Source: Rhizobium sp. BK251
GTDB taxonomy: Bacteria > Pseudomonadota > Alphaproteobacteria > Rhizobiales > Rhizobiaceae
Length of the DNA: 64,000 nucleotides
Reading direction: 5' to 3'
Assembly (NCBI RefSeq): GCF_004345245.1
Contig: NZ_SLUQ01000004.1
Location: 248,001-312,000 of the forward strand
Below are positions 9,414 through 18,572 of this stretch, piece by piece. The translations under genes and the position numbers were made by a program. Numbering within the stretch: position 1 is the stretch's first letter; each line of letters opens with the position of its first letter. The notes under the pieces were generated by a model. The model was not told the DNA's origin. It made no database searches and saw only the letters and a program-made list of their open reading frames with translations.

Positions 9414-10196
9414 CTATCTGCTGGCTGAAGATGCCGAGCGGCTGTCGCTCTCGGAGAGTATCCGCTCGATGTCGGCAATGCGGCGCCTGCGCCGTCTGAG
9501 CTTCGAGCGTTCGAAGCCGAAGCGTTTCTCGACCTTCGCCTGACGGCTGGCCTGAAGCTGCTCGACATAGATGGCATCGGGCTTTGCGTTGCCGATCCGG
9601 TCAAAGATCCAGCAAAACGAGGCCGGCAGGGCGACCACGCGGAACTGCGGCTCGGCTTTCGCCTGATCCTCGTCGAGAATGCGCTGCAGCACCACTTGGT
9701 CCCAGATATCGGGATCACGGTCGCATTCCGCTTTCCACGCCTCGAGGAGCCGCAGGGCTGCCGGCGTGTCGTTGAAGAGTATTGTCGCCGATATCAGCCT
9801 TCCGTTCTCGCGATAGACGGCAATGTCGCAATCATAGGACGCCAACGCCGGCCAGGGATTGCGATGAAAGACGGCGTCGACATCGACATACAGCAACCGA
9901 CCTCGTTTGGCCTGCCGCTCTTTCAGCAGGAAGGTCGGCTTCAGGGCAGCGTTCCGCACCCAGCTTCCCGCGCTACTGACCGCGGTCGTCGCTACGCTGA
10001 GACCGAGCCGGAAGGCCGAGGCCGCCATGCGCGCCGCCTCCTGCTCGTAGAAGGAATTCGGCGTGAAGAAAGCCACGATTTCACCCGGCGGCGGCGCCGA
10101 CACGGACGCAACGTCCTCTAGCGCGGGAAAGGGCACGATGATTGCGCGATGCGCAGCCTTGTTCGCACGGAACAGGTCGAGAAGCTTCGAAAACAT
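9414..10196 (-). CDS. Putative glycosyltransferase-like protein (nucleotide-diphospho-sugar transferase fold)
   Basis: 260 residues without signal peptide or membrane segment. The central LLYVDVDAVFHRNPWP motif resembles the DxD metal/UDP-sugar site of GT-A glycosyltransferases. It is followed by a segment consistent with an acceptor region (NDTPAALRLLEAWKAECDRDPDIWDQVVLQRIL), where the WDQ pattern is typical of these proteins. The C-terminus is very basic (RSKLRRRRRR) and then Ser-rich. No sugar-biosynthesis genes are adjacent, so acceptor and donor are unknown. Convergent with rplS. Confidence 0.6.
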   Translation of the reverse strand: MFSKLLDLFRANKAAHRAIIVPFPALEDVASVSAPPPGEIVAFFTPNSFYEQEAARMAASAFRLGLSVATTAVSSAGSWVRNAALKPTFLLKERQAKRGRLLYVDVDAVFHRNPWPALASYDCDIAVYRENGRLISATILFNDTPAALRLLEAWKAECDRDPDIWDQVVLQRILDEDQAKAEPQFRVVALPASFCWIFDRIGNAKPDAIYVEQLQASRQAKVEKRFGFERSKLRRRRRRIADIERILSESDSRSASSASR

Positions 10197-10695
10197 GAAT
10201 GTCTTTCGGGGGAAGATAGAGCTTGATCAATGCGGCCGCCCGCAAAGCAGGCCGGCTGCGCGGCGTAGCCCCCCGCGGCCCGGTGAGCGAATGCCGAAAA
10301 TCTGGCATTTCTCTACTTGTTATAAATTAGACATTGTAAATATTAACTCCGATGCAGGCTGTACAAGATGTCATCGGGCGTAAGAGTGCCAATCATCTCG
10401 TACTATTGATTCAACACAAACCGTCCCCGGTATGGACTTTCCTCCTGCAACCGAGAGTTTATACTAGGCGTGTGTTGTGGCGAAACTGTGCAGGACTGGC
10501 GAACGAGGGCTGCGACTTTCGACCGCACCTTGAAGACCTCGGGTCCCTCGAATGCCTTTGGAAGGACTTTTCTTCAACGATGCCGATTTTGGGGCATCTT
10601 TGCGGCTTTTTCCGGCTGGCGCGGGGCGAACGGTCTTGCCATCGGCTTTGCAACTATGACACTTTCCTGCGATCATTTTTTCGGGAGACATTAGA
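10197..10695. other. 499-base intergenic region without a supported gene
   Basis: Lies between the divergent glycosyltransferase-like gene and the amino-acid binding protein. It contains an AT-rich patch (about 10310-10350) with TATAAATTAG and AATATTAA, likely promoter DNA. There is a TTTATACT -10-like sequence near 10460, and a GATGCC/GGCATC hairpin around 10579-10600 in the leader of the following gene. Short open frames here show no domain or codon signature I trust. Confidence 0.5.
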
Positions 10696-11493
10696 ATGCC
10701 GTTCCGCCGCTCCGTCCTTGCAGGATTGACCGCCCTCGTCCTCGCCCCGCTGACCGCCTTTGCGGCCGACCTTCCTGATCTCGGCGGCAAGACGGTCGTC
10801 GTCGTGACCGAGAACGCATACCCGCCACTGCAGTTCGTGGACCCGAAGTCGGGCCAGGCGATCGGCTGGGAATATGACGCGATGAACGAGATCGCGAAGC
10901 GGCTGAACTTCAAGGTCGAGTACCAGAACACGAGCTGGGACGCGATGATCCAAGCGGTCTCCGACGGCCAGTACAACATCGGCATGACCGGCATCACCAT
11001 CAAGGACGACCGCAAGGAGAAGGTCGACTTCTCCGATCCCTACATGCGGTCGCAGCAGTTCATGCTCGTGCGCGGCGACGAGAGCCGCTTCACCGACGCG
11101 AAGTCCTTTGCCGGCCTGAAGGACGGGCTGGTTGGTGCCCAGCCGGGTACCACGCCCTTCTACACCGCCGTCTATGAGGTTCTCGACGGCAACGAGCAGA
11201 ACCCGCGCATCAAGCTCTTCGAGACCTTCGGCGCAACCGTGCAGGCGCTGAAGACCGGCGATGTCGATGTCGTGCTGACTGACGGCACTGCCGGCAAGGG
11301 CTATGTCGATGCCTCGAACGGCGCGCTCAAGCTTGTCGGCGGGCCGCTCGGCACCGAGGATTTCGGCTTCATCTTCACGAAGGGATCCGATCTCGTTGCA
11401 CCCGTCAATGCAGCGATTGCCGCACTGAAGGCCGACGGAACCTTGGACACCCTGAACAAGAAGTGGTTCCTTGACTACAAGATGGGCGAATGA
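10696..11493 (+). CDS. Amino-acid ABC transporter, periplasmic substrate-binding protein (family 3)
   Basis: 265 residues with a Sec signal peptide (MPFRRSVLAGLTALVLAPLTAFA, cleavage after AFA). The mature part is a SBP_bac_3 domain: VVVTENAYPPLQFVDPKSGQAIGWEYDAMNEIAKRL at the start, then NTSWDAMIQAVSDGQYNIGMTGITIKDDRKEKVDFSDPYM, the conserved ligand-binding core of polar amino-acid receptors. The permease gene follows after 22 bases; no ATPase is present. Substrate not determinable. Confidence 0.9.
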   Translation: MPFRRSVLAGLTALVLAPLTAFAADLPDLGGKTVVVVTENAYPPLQFVDPKSGQAIGWEYDAMNEIAKRLNFKVEYQNTSWDAMIQAVSDGQYNIGMTGITIKDDRKEKVDFSDPYMRSQQFMLVRGDESRFTDAKSFAGLKDGLVGAQPGTTPFYTAVYEVLDGNEQNPRIKLFETFGATVQALKTGDVDVVLTDGTAGKGYVDASNGALKLVGGPLGTEDFGFIFTKGSDLVAPVNAAIAALKADGTLDTLNKKWFLDYKMGE

Positions 11494-11515
11494 GCCGCTT
11501 TCCGAGTAGCCTGTA

Positions 11516-12337
11516 ATGGCACTGCAGCCCTCTCCGGGCGGACAAACAAAGGGCGACTATCCCTGGTGGCTGGTCGCCCTTGCCTTGATCGGTGTGGCGC
11601 TCGCCATCGTCATCGTCACCAACGATATCTATGCCCAGGTTTTCCGCACTGTCGTCACCGGCGCCTGGGTAACCGTCTTCGTAACGGTCGTCGCCTTTGC
11701 ACTGGCAACGGCGCTCGGCCTCTGCATCGCCCTCCTCGGGCTCTCCGACAGTCTGGTGCTGCGCCAGATCGCGCGCTTCTACATCGAGATGATCCGCGGC
11801 ATCCCCATCCTCGTGCTGCTCTTCTACATCGCCTTCGTCGGCGCGCCGGGCCTCGTGGCAGCCTACAATTTCCTGACGACGCCACTCGTCAAGGCAGGGT
11901 TGACGGAGCCCGTGCTCGTGCGCGACGTCTCGCTCATGTGGCGGGCCATCATCGCGCTGATGATCGGCTATTCTTCCTTTATCGCAGAAATCTTCCGCGC
12001 CGGCATCCAATCCGTCGACGCGGGCCAGATCGAGGCGGCCAAGGCGCTTGGCCTGTCACGCTACCAGCGTTTTCGCCTTGTGATCTTCCCGCAGGCGATC
12101 CGGGTGATATTCCCGCCGCTCTCCAACGATTTCGTCTCGATGGTGAAGGACAGTTCCCTCGTCTCCGTCCTCGGCGTTGCCGACATCACGCAGATGGGCA
12201 AGGTCTACGCCTCGGGCTCCTTCCGCTTCTTCGAGACCTATTCGATCGTGACCTACATCTATCTGATCCTGACGATCGGGCTCTCCCTGATGCTCAGGCA
12301 GGTGGAGGCGCGAATGCGCAGGGTTCACGAGCGATAG
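11516..12337 (+). CDS. Polar amino-acid ABC transporter permease (HisM/GlnP type)
   Basis: 273 residues with several hydrophobic spans and the HEAT-type N-terminal permease region (GAWVTVFVTVVAFALATALGL, RFYIEMIRGIPILVLLFYIAF). The EAA loop, EAAKALGLSRYQRFRLVIFPQAIRVIFPPLSNDFVSMVKDSSL, is the ATPase-contact motif. It pairs with the preceding binding protein. Only one permease is encoded and the next gene is leuC, so it probably forms a homodimer and borrows an ATPase from elsewhere. Confidence 0.9.
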   Translation: MALQPSPGGQTKGDYPWWLVALALIGVALAIVIVTNDIYAQVFRTVVTGAWVTVFVTVVAFALATALGLCIALLGLSDSLVLRQIARFYIEMIRGIPILVLLFYIAFVGAPGLVAAYNFLTTPLVKAGLTEPVLVRDVSLMWRAIIALMIGYSSFIAEIFRAGIQSVDAGQIEAAKALGLSRYQRFRLVIFPQAIRVIFPPLSNDFVSMVKDSSLVSVLGVADITQMGKVYASGSFRFFETYSIVTYIYLILTIGLSLMLRQVEARMRRVHER

Positions 12338-12574
12338 GCCCGATGATTCGAATTGCCGTTGCGGTGAAAAATCGCTATATGCAGAGCCATGGAATCCAAG
12401 TTCAAATGCATCGGCGCGCATATCTTCGTATTGCAGGACCATTACCGCCTGCCTGCGCGCTTTTTTTCGAGCGTCACTGGTGCGCTCAGCAGCCGACTTC
12501 GTTGATCGAATGACGGCCGGCGGAGCCAACCGCCATTTTCCTGACTCCACAAGCATCAATATGGATTTGCAGCC

Positions 12575-13984
12575 ATGAGCGCACCCCGTACCCTTTACGA
12601 CAAGATCTGGGACGACCACCTCGTCGACGCACAGGACGACGGCACCTGTCTTCTCTACATCGACCGCCACCTCGTCCATGAGGTGACCTCGCCGCAGGCA
12701 TTCGAGGGCCTGCGCATGACCGGCCGCAAGGTTCGCCATCCGGAAAAGACGCTTGCCGTCGTCGACCACAACGTGCCGACCTCGCCGGATCGCAAGAACG
12801 GCATCAAGAACGAGGAAAGCCGGATCCAGGTCGAGGCGCTCGCAAAGAACGCGGCCGATTTCGGTGTCGAATACTACTCGGAGAACGACATCCGCCAGGG
12901 CATCGTCCACATCGTCGGCCCCGAACAGGGCTTCACCCTGCCGGGGATGACGATCGTTTGCGGTGACAGCCACACCTCGACGCACGGCGCTTTCGGCGCG
13001 CTCGCCCACGGTATCGGAACGTCGGAAGTGGAGCATGTTCTGGCCACCCAGACGCTGATCCAGAAGAAGGCGAAGAACATGCTGGTGCGCGTCGACGGCA
13101 AGCTGCCGCCGCATGTCACCGCCAAGGATATCATCCTTGCCATCATCGGCGAGATCGGCACGGCCGGCGGTACCGGCTACGTCATCGAATATGCCGGCGA
13201 AGCGATCCGCGCGCTGTCGATGGAAGGTCGCATGACGATCTGCAACATGTCGATCGAAGGCGGCGCCCGCGCCGGCCTGATCGCCCCCGACGAGACGACC
13301 TTCGCCTATGTGAAGGACAAGCCGCGCGCGCCGAAGGGTGCGGCCTGGGACATGGCGGTGGAATACTGGAAGACGCTGCACACGGACGAAGGCGCCCACT
13401 TCGACCGCATCGTCACGCTTGATGCCGCCAACCTTCCGCCCATCGTCTCCTGGGGTTCCTCGCCGGAAGACGTGGTCTCGGTCCAGGGCATCGTTCCCAA
13501 TCCTGACGATATCCATGACGAGACGAAGCGTACCTCCAAATGGCGCGCGCTCGACTATATGGGTCTGAAGCCGGGCACGAAGATGACCGACATCAAGCTC
13601 GATCGCGTCTTCATCGGCTCCTGTACCAACGGTCGCATCGAGGATCTGCGCGAGGTTGCCAAGGTCGTGGAGGGGCGCAAGGTCGCCTCGACCGTCGACG
13701 CGATGATCGTGCCGGGCTCCGGCCTCGTCAAGGAGCAGGCAGAAGCCGAAGGGCTCGACAAGATCTTCAAGGAGGCCGGCTTTGACTGGCGCGAGCCGGG
13801 CTGCTCGATGTGCCTCGCCATGAACGACGACCGCCTGAAGCCGGGCGAGCGCTGCGCTTCGACCTCGAACCGTAATTTCGAAGGTCGCCAGGGCTTCAAG
13901 GGCCGCACGCATCTCGTTTCGCCGGCCATGGCTGCCGCCGCGGCAGTTGCCGGCCACTTCGTCGATATCCGCGAGTGGAAGTAA
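12575..13984 (+). CDS. leuC: 3-isopropylmalate dehydratase large subunit
   Basis: 469 residues, normal length. LeuC with LeuD isomerises 2- to 3-isopropylmalate in leucine synthesis. The three cysteine ligands of the 4Fe-4S cluster are visible in [13 protein letters not shown] and GCSMCLAMN, along with the aconitase signature [30 protein letters not shown]. The gene stands alone; leuD and leuB are not adjacent, as in rhizobial genomes. In the 237-base upstream gap TTGCCG and CTATAT are 16 bases apart, a possible promoter. Confidence 0.98.
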   Translation: MSAPRTLYDKIWDDHLVDAQDDGTCLLYIDRHLVHEVTSPQAFEGLRMTGRKVRHPEKTLAVVDHNVPTSPDRKNGIKNEESRIQVEALAKNAADFGVEYYSENDIRQGIVHIVGPEQGFTLPGMTIVCGDSHTSTHGAFGALAHGIGTSEVEHVLATQTLIQKKAKNMLVRVDGKLPPHVTAKDIILAIIGEIGTAGGTGYVIEYAGEAIRALSMEGRMTICNMSIEGGARAGLIAPDETTFAYVKDKPRAPKGAAWDMAVEYWKTLHTDEGAHFDRIVTLDAANLPPIVSWGSSPEDVVSVQGIVPNPDDIHDETKRTSKWRALDYMGLKPGTKMTDIKLDRVFIGSCTNGRIEDLREVAKVVEGRKVASTVDAMIVPGSGLVKEQAEAEGLDKIFKEAGFDWREPGCSMCLAMNDDRLKPGERCASTSNRNFEGRQGFKGRTHLVSPAMAAAAAVAGHFVDIREWK

Positions 13985-13994
13985 CGCTCGCTTC

Positions 13995-14020
13995 GCCGCC
14001 TCCCGACCCAGGGAGGCGGC
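13995..14020 (+). terminator. Stem-loop after leuC
   Basis: GCCGCCTCCC (13995-14004) pairs with GGGAGGCGGC (14011-14020) across a six-base loop, ten bases after the leuC stop. No T tract follows, so it may protect the 3' end or act as a weak terminator. Confidence 0.55.
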
Positions 14021-14139
14021 CCACCGCCTGTGCGGCGACCTACTGACTCCCTCCCACGCTAAAATAAAGACAGCTTGCCCGTTCGGTGGCACAATGACGG
14101 CTGCAGGATTGCCTGTTTGGTCGCGCATGGGTGTTGAAG

Positions 14140-14688
14140 ATGGTCGACAATCCGGGAGCTGGTCATTCCGCGCATGAAAGACGCCTGATGCTGCTGCGTC
14201 ATGCCAAGGCCGCAAGGCCGGGAAGCGCCGCCGACCGCGACCGGCCGCTTGCCGAGCGCGGACGCGAGGCGGCGCCACAGATGGGCGCTTATATGAGGCG
14301 CGAGAATCTTCTGCCGGACCTCACCCTCGTTTCGACGGCGCTCCGCACCGAGGAGACCTGGAGCCTGCTCGGCGCCGCCCTTGGGCCGGACATGGCCAAG
14401 CGCGATGTATCCGAACTCTATGCGGCCTCGCCCAACCACCTCTTCAAGATCATCCGCGCCGTCCCTCCGGAAGTGCGGGCGCTCATGCTTGTCGGCCACA
14501 ATCCCGGCATTCCGGCGCTCGCCGTGCAGTTGCTCGGCCGAGGCGATGCCGAGGTGCGCCAGCGCCTTCTGGAGAAATTCCCGACCTGCGGTCTCGTCGT
14601 GATCGATTTTGAAGGCGATAGCTGGGAAGAGATTGTCGCGGGGACCGGCCATCTGGAGCGCTTCGTGACACCGGACACGATCTCCTGA
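14140..14688 (+). CDS. SixA-like phosphohistidine phosphatase / histidine phosphatase family
   Basis: About 182 residues of the branch-2 histidine phosphatase family. The RHG-type catalytic motif is LMLLRHAKAARPG, with the second catalytic histidine in LVGHNPGIPAL, both diagnostic of SixA proteins. STALRTEETW carries the conserved Arg. SixA removes phosphate from histidine-phosphorylated proteins such as phosphotransfer components. Start uncertain: GTG at 14131 and ATG at 14140 both fit, and neither has a strong ribosome-binding site. Stand-alone gene. Confidence 0.85.
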   Translation: MVDNPGAGHSAHERRLMLLRHAKAARPGSAADRDRPLAERGREAAPQMGAYMRRENLLPDLTLVSTALRTEETWSLLGAALGPDMAKRDVSELYAASPNHLFKIIRAVPPEVRALMLVGHNPGIPALAVQLLGRGDAEVRQRLLEKFPTCGLVVIDFEGDSWEEIVAGTGHLERFVTPDTIS

Positions 14689-14702
14689 AAGACGAGGGAA
14701 TG

Positions 14703-14729
14703 AAAAAGGGCGGCCAAGCCGCCCTTTCC
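14703..14729. terminator. Bidirectional terminator between sixA-like and aldo/keto reductase genes
   Basis: AAAGGGCGGC (14705-14714) pairs with GCCGCCCTTT (14718-14727) across a three-base loop. A-rich flank on the left and T-rich flank on the right make it usable from both convergent genes. Confidence 0.85.
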
Positions 14730-14733
14730 TTGC

Positions 14734-15564
14734 TTAGAACGTTGCCGTCATCGGATCCGACCCGATGCGGCCAGCGGAGTTGTCGAGCGGCGCAATCGCC
14801 GCCATGTCGTTGGCATCCAACTTGAAGTCGAACACCTTGAAGTTCTCCTCGATGCGCGACGGCGTCACCGACTTCGGAATGACGACAAGGCCGCTGTCCA
14901 TGTGCCAGCGGATGATGACCTGGGCCGGCGTCTTGCCGTGCTTCCTGGCGATCTCGCCGATGACCGGGTTGGATAGGAACCGGCCCTGGCCGAGCGGGCT
15001 CCACGATTCGGTGACGATGTTCAGCTTGGCGTGAGCTTCCCGCGCCGCCTTCTGCTGGAAGTCGGGATGCAGCTCGATCTGGTTGAGAACAGGCACAACG
15101 CCGGTCTCGCCGATGATGCGTTCCAGATGGATCGGATAGAAGTTTGAAACGCCGATGGAGCGCGCACGACCCTCCTCGCGGATGCGGACGAAAGCCTTCC
15201 AGGTTTCCTCGTAGAGGCCGCGATGCGGCGACGGCCAGTGGATGAGGTAGAGGTCGACATAGTCGGTGCCAAGCTTCTTCAGGCTGCCCTCGAACGCCCG
15301 CAGCGTCGAATCATAGCCCTGGTCGTTGTTGCGCAGCTTGGTGGTTACGAAGACGTCCTTGCGGTCGAGGCCCGAGGCGCGGATACCCTCGCCCACCCCC
15401 TGCTCGTTGTCATAGCCGGAAGCCGTGTCGATGTGGCGGTAGCCGGCGGCAAGCGCCGTACGCACGGTCGGCGCCGCGATGTCCGGAGGCGTCTGCCAGA
15501 CGCCGAGACCGACTTGGGGAATGCTATGTCCGTCATGAAATGCGATCAAAGGCTGATTGGTCAT
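14734..15564 (-). CDS. Aldo/keto reductase (2,5-diketo-D-gluconate reductase type)
   Basis: 276 residues starting MTNQPLIAFHDGHSIPQVGLGVWQT, with GGAGA upstream; the longer open frame has no such site. The catalytic tetrad is visible: Asp and Tyr in DTASGYDNEQGVGEGI, Lys in VTTKLRN and His in LIHWPSP. The C-terminal NADPH-binding segment is VIPKSVTPSRIEENFKVFDFKL. These NADPH-dependent TIM-barrel enzymes reduce aldehydes and keto-sugars; the true substrate is unknown. Confidence 0.93.
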   Translation of the reverse strand: MTNQPLIAFHDGHSIPQVGLGVWQTPPDIAAPTVRTALAAGYRHIDTASGYDNEQGVGEGIRASGLDRKDVFVTTKLRNNDQGYDSTLRAFEGSLKKLGTDYVDLYLIHWPSPHRGLYEETWKAFVRIREEGRARSIGVSNFYPIHLERIIGETGVVPVLNQIELHPDFQQKAAREAHAKLNIVTESWSPLGQGRFLSNPVIGEIARKHGKTPAQVIIRWHMDSGLVVIPKSVTPSRIEENFKVFDFKLDANDMAAIAPLDNSAGRIGSDPMTATF

Positions 15565-15740
15565 GATATTTCTCCAAATGGACGGCAGCCGCCCTATGCG
15601 GAGACCCGCATAAAATTGAATTTTGGGATTCCTGGCTCCACCAGGACGGTGGACGGTTGCACGCAGGACTATACGACAATCCGCCGCGCTTGGCACCCTG
15701 CCGCTCTCGGCAAATCACATCAGGCGAAAAGGGCAGGATT

Positions 15741-16289
15741 CTACAAGACCCTGACGACGGTGCCCTTTCGCATGTAGCGGACGAGCCGCTTCATGTCCTT
15801 GAGGCTGACCGCGACGCAGCCCTCGGTCGGCGCGAAGCCCGGCTTGGCGACATGAAAGAAGATAGCGGAGCCGCCATTGCGACGGCGTGATGAGATATTC
15901 CAATCCATGACGACACAGATGTCGTACAGACCATCCGGACGCATCATGTCCTCGTGGCTGGGCCGGAAAGGTGCCCTGACCAGTCGATTGTAGTTTGCGT
16001 TTCTCGGCTCGTCGCACCAGAGCATGCCGCGGGCGATTCGCCTGAGAGGCAGCCGGGTTGCGGGAGATGCCAGGCGATCGCCGCGAATATAGCCGTGGAT
16101 GAGCCTCATGGCGGCAAGCGGCGTGGCGCCATCACCCTCGCGCTTGCGTGAGCTGCGGCCGGAACGGCCGATCGCCGCGGTCACGGTGACCGTTCCGAAA
16201 CGAAGCAGTGCGCGGCTGCGGGCCCCCGGCGCCGGGCGAACAAGAATGGTCGAAGCCACTGTTTTGCATGATGAACTTGCTTTAGCCAT
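15741..16289 (-). CDS. L,D-transpeptidase (YkuD)-domain protein
   Basis: 182 residues ending in a YkuD-like catalytic core: IFFHVAKPGFAPTEGCVAVSLKDMKRLV, with the conserved His and the Thr-x-Gly-Cys nucleophile motif. The variant is TEGCVAV rather than SxGCIR, as in COG3786-type family members. Neither a convincing signal peptide nor a ribosome-binding site is seen at the first ATG, so the true start may differ. It lies divergently from the CenR-like regulator. Role in peptidoglycan cross-linking is inferred from the domain alone. Confidence 0.75.
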   Translation of the reverse strand: MAKASSSCKTVASTILVRPAPGARSRALLRFGTVTVTAAIGRSGRSSRKREGDGATPLAAMRLIHGYIRGDRLASPATRLPLRRIARGMLWCDEPRNANYNRLVRAPFRPSHEDMMRPDGLYDICVVMDWNISSRRRNGGSAIFFHVAKPGFAPTEGCVAVSLKDMKRLVRYMRKGTVVRVL

Positions 16290-16438
16290 TTTTCACTTGT
16301 GTTTGATTGGTGTGTGATTTCAACTCAGATCACCGCATTTTGCATCGCAGGACAAGGGATGCCCTTCGTCACCCAACTTTGCCAAGGGCAGATTTTGGCG
16401 TAGGACGTATGGGATCTAACCGCAAGGAACAGAGCCGC

Positions 16439-17122
16439 ATGACAGCACGGACAATTCTTCTGGTGGACGACGACGACGATTTGCGCGAGACGCTGAGCGA
16501 ACAATTGTCTCTGTACGAGGAGTTCACTGTTCTGCAGGAAGCAACCGCCGGCAAGGGTGTTCAGACCGCGCGTTCGACGGCTATCGATCTGCTGATCATG
16601 GATGTTGGCCTGCCGGACATGGACGGCAGGGAAGCAGTCAAGATCCTGCGCAAGGGCGGCTTCAAGGCGCCGATCATCATGCTGACGGGCCACGATACCG
16701 ATTCTGATACGGTGCTCGGGCTTGAGGCCGGGGCAAACGACTATGTCACCAAGCCCTTCCGTTTCGCGGTGCTGCTGGCCCGCATTCGTGTGCAGCTGCG
16801 CCAGCATGAGCACAGCGAGGACGCAACCTTCACGGTCGGCCCCTATCTCTTCAAGCCGAGCCAGAAGCTGTTGACCACGGATAACGGCCAGAAGATCAGG
16901 CTCACCGAGAAGGAAGCGGCAATCATCCGCTATCTCTATCGCGCCGATCAGAAGGTGGTGACCCGCGATATATTGCTCGAGGAAGTGTGGGGCTACAATT
17001 CGGGCGTGACGACGCACACCCTTGAGACGCATGTCTACCGACTGCGGCAGAAAATCGAGCGCGACCCTTCCAATGCCGAGATACTGGTAACGGAAAACGG
17101 TGGCTACAAGATCATCCCCTGA
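16439..17122 (+). CDS. OmpR-family response regulator, CenR/OtpR-like
   Basis: 227 residues: receiver domain (acid pocket LVDDDDDLRE, phosphoacceptor Asp55 in LLIMDVGLPDMDG, conserved Lys in YVTKPFR) followed by a winged-helix DNA-binding domain (LTEKEAAIIRYLYRADQKVVTRDILLEEVWGYNSGVTTHTLETHVYRLRQKIE). The ATG at 16439 is preceded by AAGGAA. No sensor kinase is adjacent. Linkage to a cyclic-nucleotide-binding protein matches the Brucella otpR locus and the rhizobial CenR regulators of cell-envelope functions. I infer orthology from memory of those proteins and synteny. Confidence 0.85.
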   Translation: MTARTILLVDDDDDLRETLSEQLSLYEEFTVLQEATAGKGVQTARSTAIDLLIMDVGLPDMDGREAVKILRKGGFKAPIIMLTGHDTDSDTVLGLEAGANDYVTKPFRFAVLLARIRVQLRQHEHSEDATFTVGPYLFKPSQKLLTTDNGQKIRLTEKEAAIIRYLYRADQKVVTRDILLEEVWGYNSGVTTHTLETHVYRLRQKIERDPSNAEILVTENGGYKIIP

Positions 17123-17137
17123 CGATAGAAAACTGCA

Positions 17138-17593
17138 ATGGCCCTGGCAGATGACATCCGCGTGCTTTCGCAACTGCCCCTCTTCAGGGGTATGGGTGAC
17201 GAGGAGTTGCGCCTGATCGCCTTCGGGGCGGATCGCCGCCACATCGCGGCGGGGCAGATGCTGTTCCGCGAAAAATCGCCGGCGGAGTGCGCCTATGTCG
17301 TCGTGAGCGGCGGTTTCGAGCTGACCGTCATCGGCGAGGGCGGCAAACCGCGCCGCGAGGCGGCGGTAAAGGCCGGTGCGCTGCTTTCGGAACTTGCGCT
17401 GGTAACTTTGGTCGAACGCAAGTTCACGGCGACCGCCACCGAGGATTCCGACGTGATCCGCATCACGCGTTCACTGTTCCATCGGCTGTTGGAGGAATAT
17501 CCGGACGCGGCAAGGCTGATCGAAGACCGCATCCGGCAGAACTTCGCCACGATGGCAAAACAGGCCGCTGCCCTTCTCCACCGCTTTTCCTGA
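17138..17593 (+). CDS. Cyclic nucleotide-binding (CRP/PKA regulatory-like) domain protein
   Basis: 151 residues made almost entirely of one cNMP-binding beta-roll (LPLFRGMGDEELRLIAFGADRRHIAAGQMLFREKSPAECAYVVVSGGFELTV, then GALLSELALV where the phosphate-binding cassette lies). No DNA-binding HTH follows; the C-terminus is a short helix. It starts 15 bases after the response regulator and is probably co-transcribed. The same gene pair occurs in Brucella with otpR. Whether it binds cAMP is not certain, because the canonical RxA of the cassette is not obvious. Confidence 0.82.
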   Translation: MALADDIRVLSQLPLFRGMGDEELRLIAFGADRRHIAAGQMLFREKSPAECAYVVVSGGFELTVIGEGGKPRREAAVKAGALLSELALVTLVERKFTATATEDSDVIRITRSLFHRLLEEYPDAARLIEDRIRQNFATMAKQAAALLHRFS

Positions 17594-17622
17594 GCGTTGG
17601 CGGGCAGCCGGACGCACCTCTC

Positions 17623-18426
17623 TCAAAGATTGAAGTGTGCCGTTACCGGCACATGGTCGGACGGCCGTTCCCAGCCGCGCGCCTCCTTCAGGACCTCGAT
17701 GCGCTGCAAGAGCGGTCCAAGGTCGGAGGAGGACCAGATGTGGTCCAGCCGGCGGCCGCGATCGGCGGCGGCCCAATCCTTCGCCCGGTAGCTCCACCAG
17801 GTATAAAGCTTCTCGCTCGCCGGCACCTTCTGACGCATGAGATCCAGCCACTTGCCGCGCTTCATGACCTCGGTCAGACCATCGGTCTCGACCGGCGTAT
17901 GGCTGACGATCTTCAGGAGCTGCTTATGCGACCATACGTCGTGCTCCAGCGGCGCGATATTGAGGTCGCCGACGAGGATTGCCGAGACGTTCGGCTCGCC
18001 CTCGGCCTTCAACTGCTTCATCTCGTCGATGAAATCGAGCTTGTGGCCGAACTTCGGGTTTATCGAGCGATCCGGCTCGTCACCGCCGGCCGGGACGTAG
18101 AAATTGTGCAACCGGATCCGGCGACCGCCGCGCTCGAAGATGGCCGAGATGTGACGGGCATCGCCGACGCCGCAATAGTCCTGCCGGTGGTCCTCGCTGA
18201 GCGGTATGCGCGAGGCGATCGCAACACCATGGTAGCCCTTCTGGCCGTGGATGATGATGTGGTCGAAACCCATGGCGCGAAGGGGAGCAGCCGGGAACAG
18301 CTCGTTCGGGACCTTGGTTTCTTGCAGGCAGAGGATGTCCGGCCGGTGGCGCAGCACGAACTGCTCCACGAGATCCATGCGCAGCCTGACCGAATTGATG
18401 TTCCAGGTCGTGATGGAAAAGCTCAT
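17623..18426 (-). CDS. xthA: Exodeoxyribonuclease III (AP endonuclease)
   Basis: 267 residues of the exonuclease-endonuclease-phosphatase fold acting at abasic sites and 3' blocks. Visible active-site motifs: TWNINSVR (Asn), CLQETK (metal Glu), GDLNIAP (Asp/Asn), RLDHIW and the C-terminal SDHVPV (catalytic His). The start has AAAGGAA six bases upstream. Convergent with the cNMP protein, 29 bases away. Confidence 0.96.
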   Translation of the reverse strand: MSFSITTWNINSVRLRMDLVEQFVLRHRPDILCLQETKVPNELFPAAPLRAMGFDHIIIHGQKGYHGVAIASRIPLSEDHRQDYCGVGDARHISAIFERGGRRIRLHNFYVPAGGDEPDRSINPKFGHKLDFIDEMKQLKAEGEPNVSAILVGDLNIAPLEHDVWSHKQLLKIVSHTPVETDGLTEVMKRGKWLDLMRQKVPASEKLYTWWSYRAKDWAAADRGRRLDHIWSSSDLGPLLQRIEVLKEARGWERPSDHVPVTAHFNL

Positions 18427-18519
18427 GCAATATTCCTTTCGCGCTCAATGCCACGGGTTTAGCCCGCCACGAAGGGAAAGGAAACAAGGCTGTCAGCGAT
18501 CAACAGGGCAGAGATGCAA

Positions 18520-18550
18520 AAGGCGACGCCATCGATAACGGCGTCGCCTT
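18520..18550 (-). terminator. Rho-independent terminator after the LolA-like gene
   Basis: AAGGCGACGCC (18520-18530) and GGCGTCGCCTT (18540-18550) form an 11-bp perfect stem with a nine-base loop. On the reverse strand the stem ends in CCTTTTGC, giving the U run. It lies 23 bases beyond the stop of the upstream gene. Confidence 0.8.
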
Positions 18551-18572
18551 CAACGTTGATGGCGCCGACAGG

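Noticed and set aside
12056-14278. A 740-codon open frame opposite leuC
   Set aside because: Shadow of leuC and its flanks; no recognisable domain, and leuC has all Fe-S ligands in the other frame.
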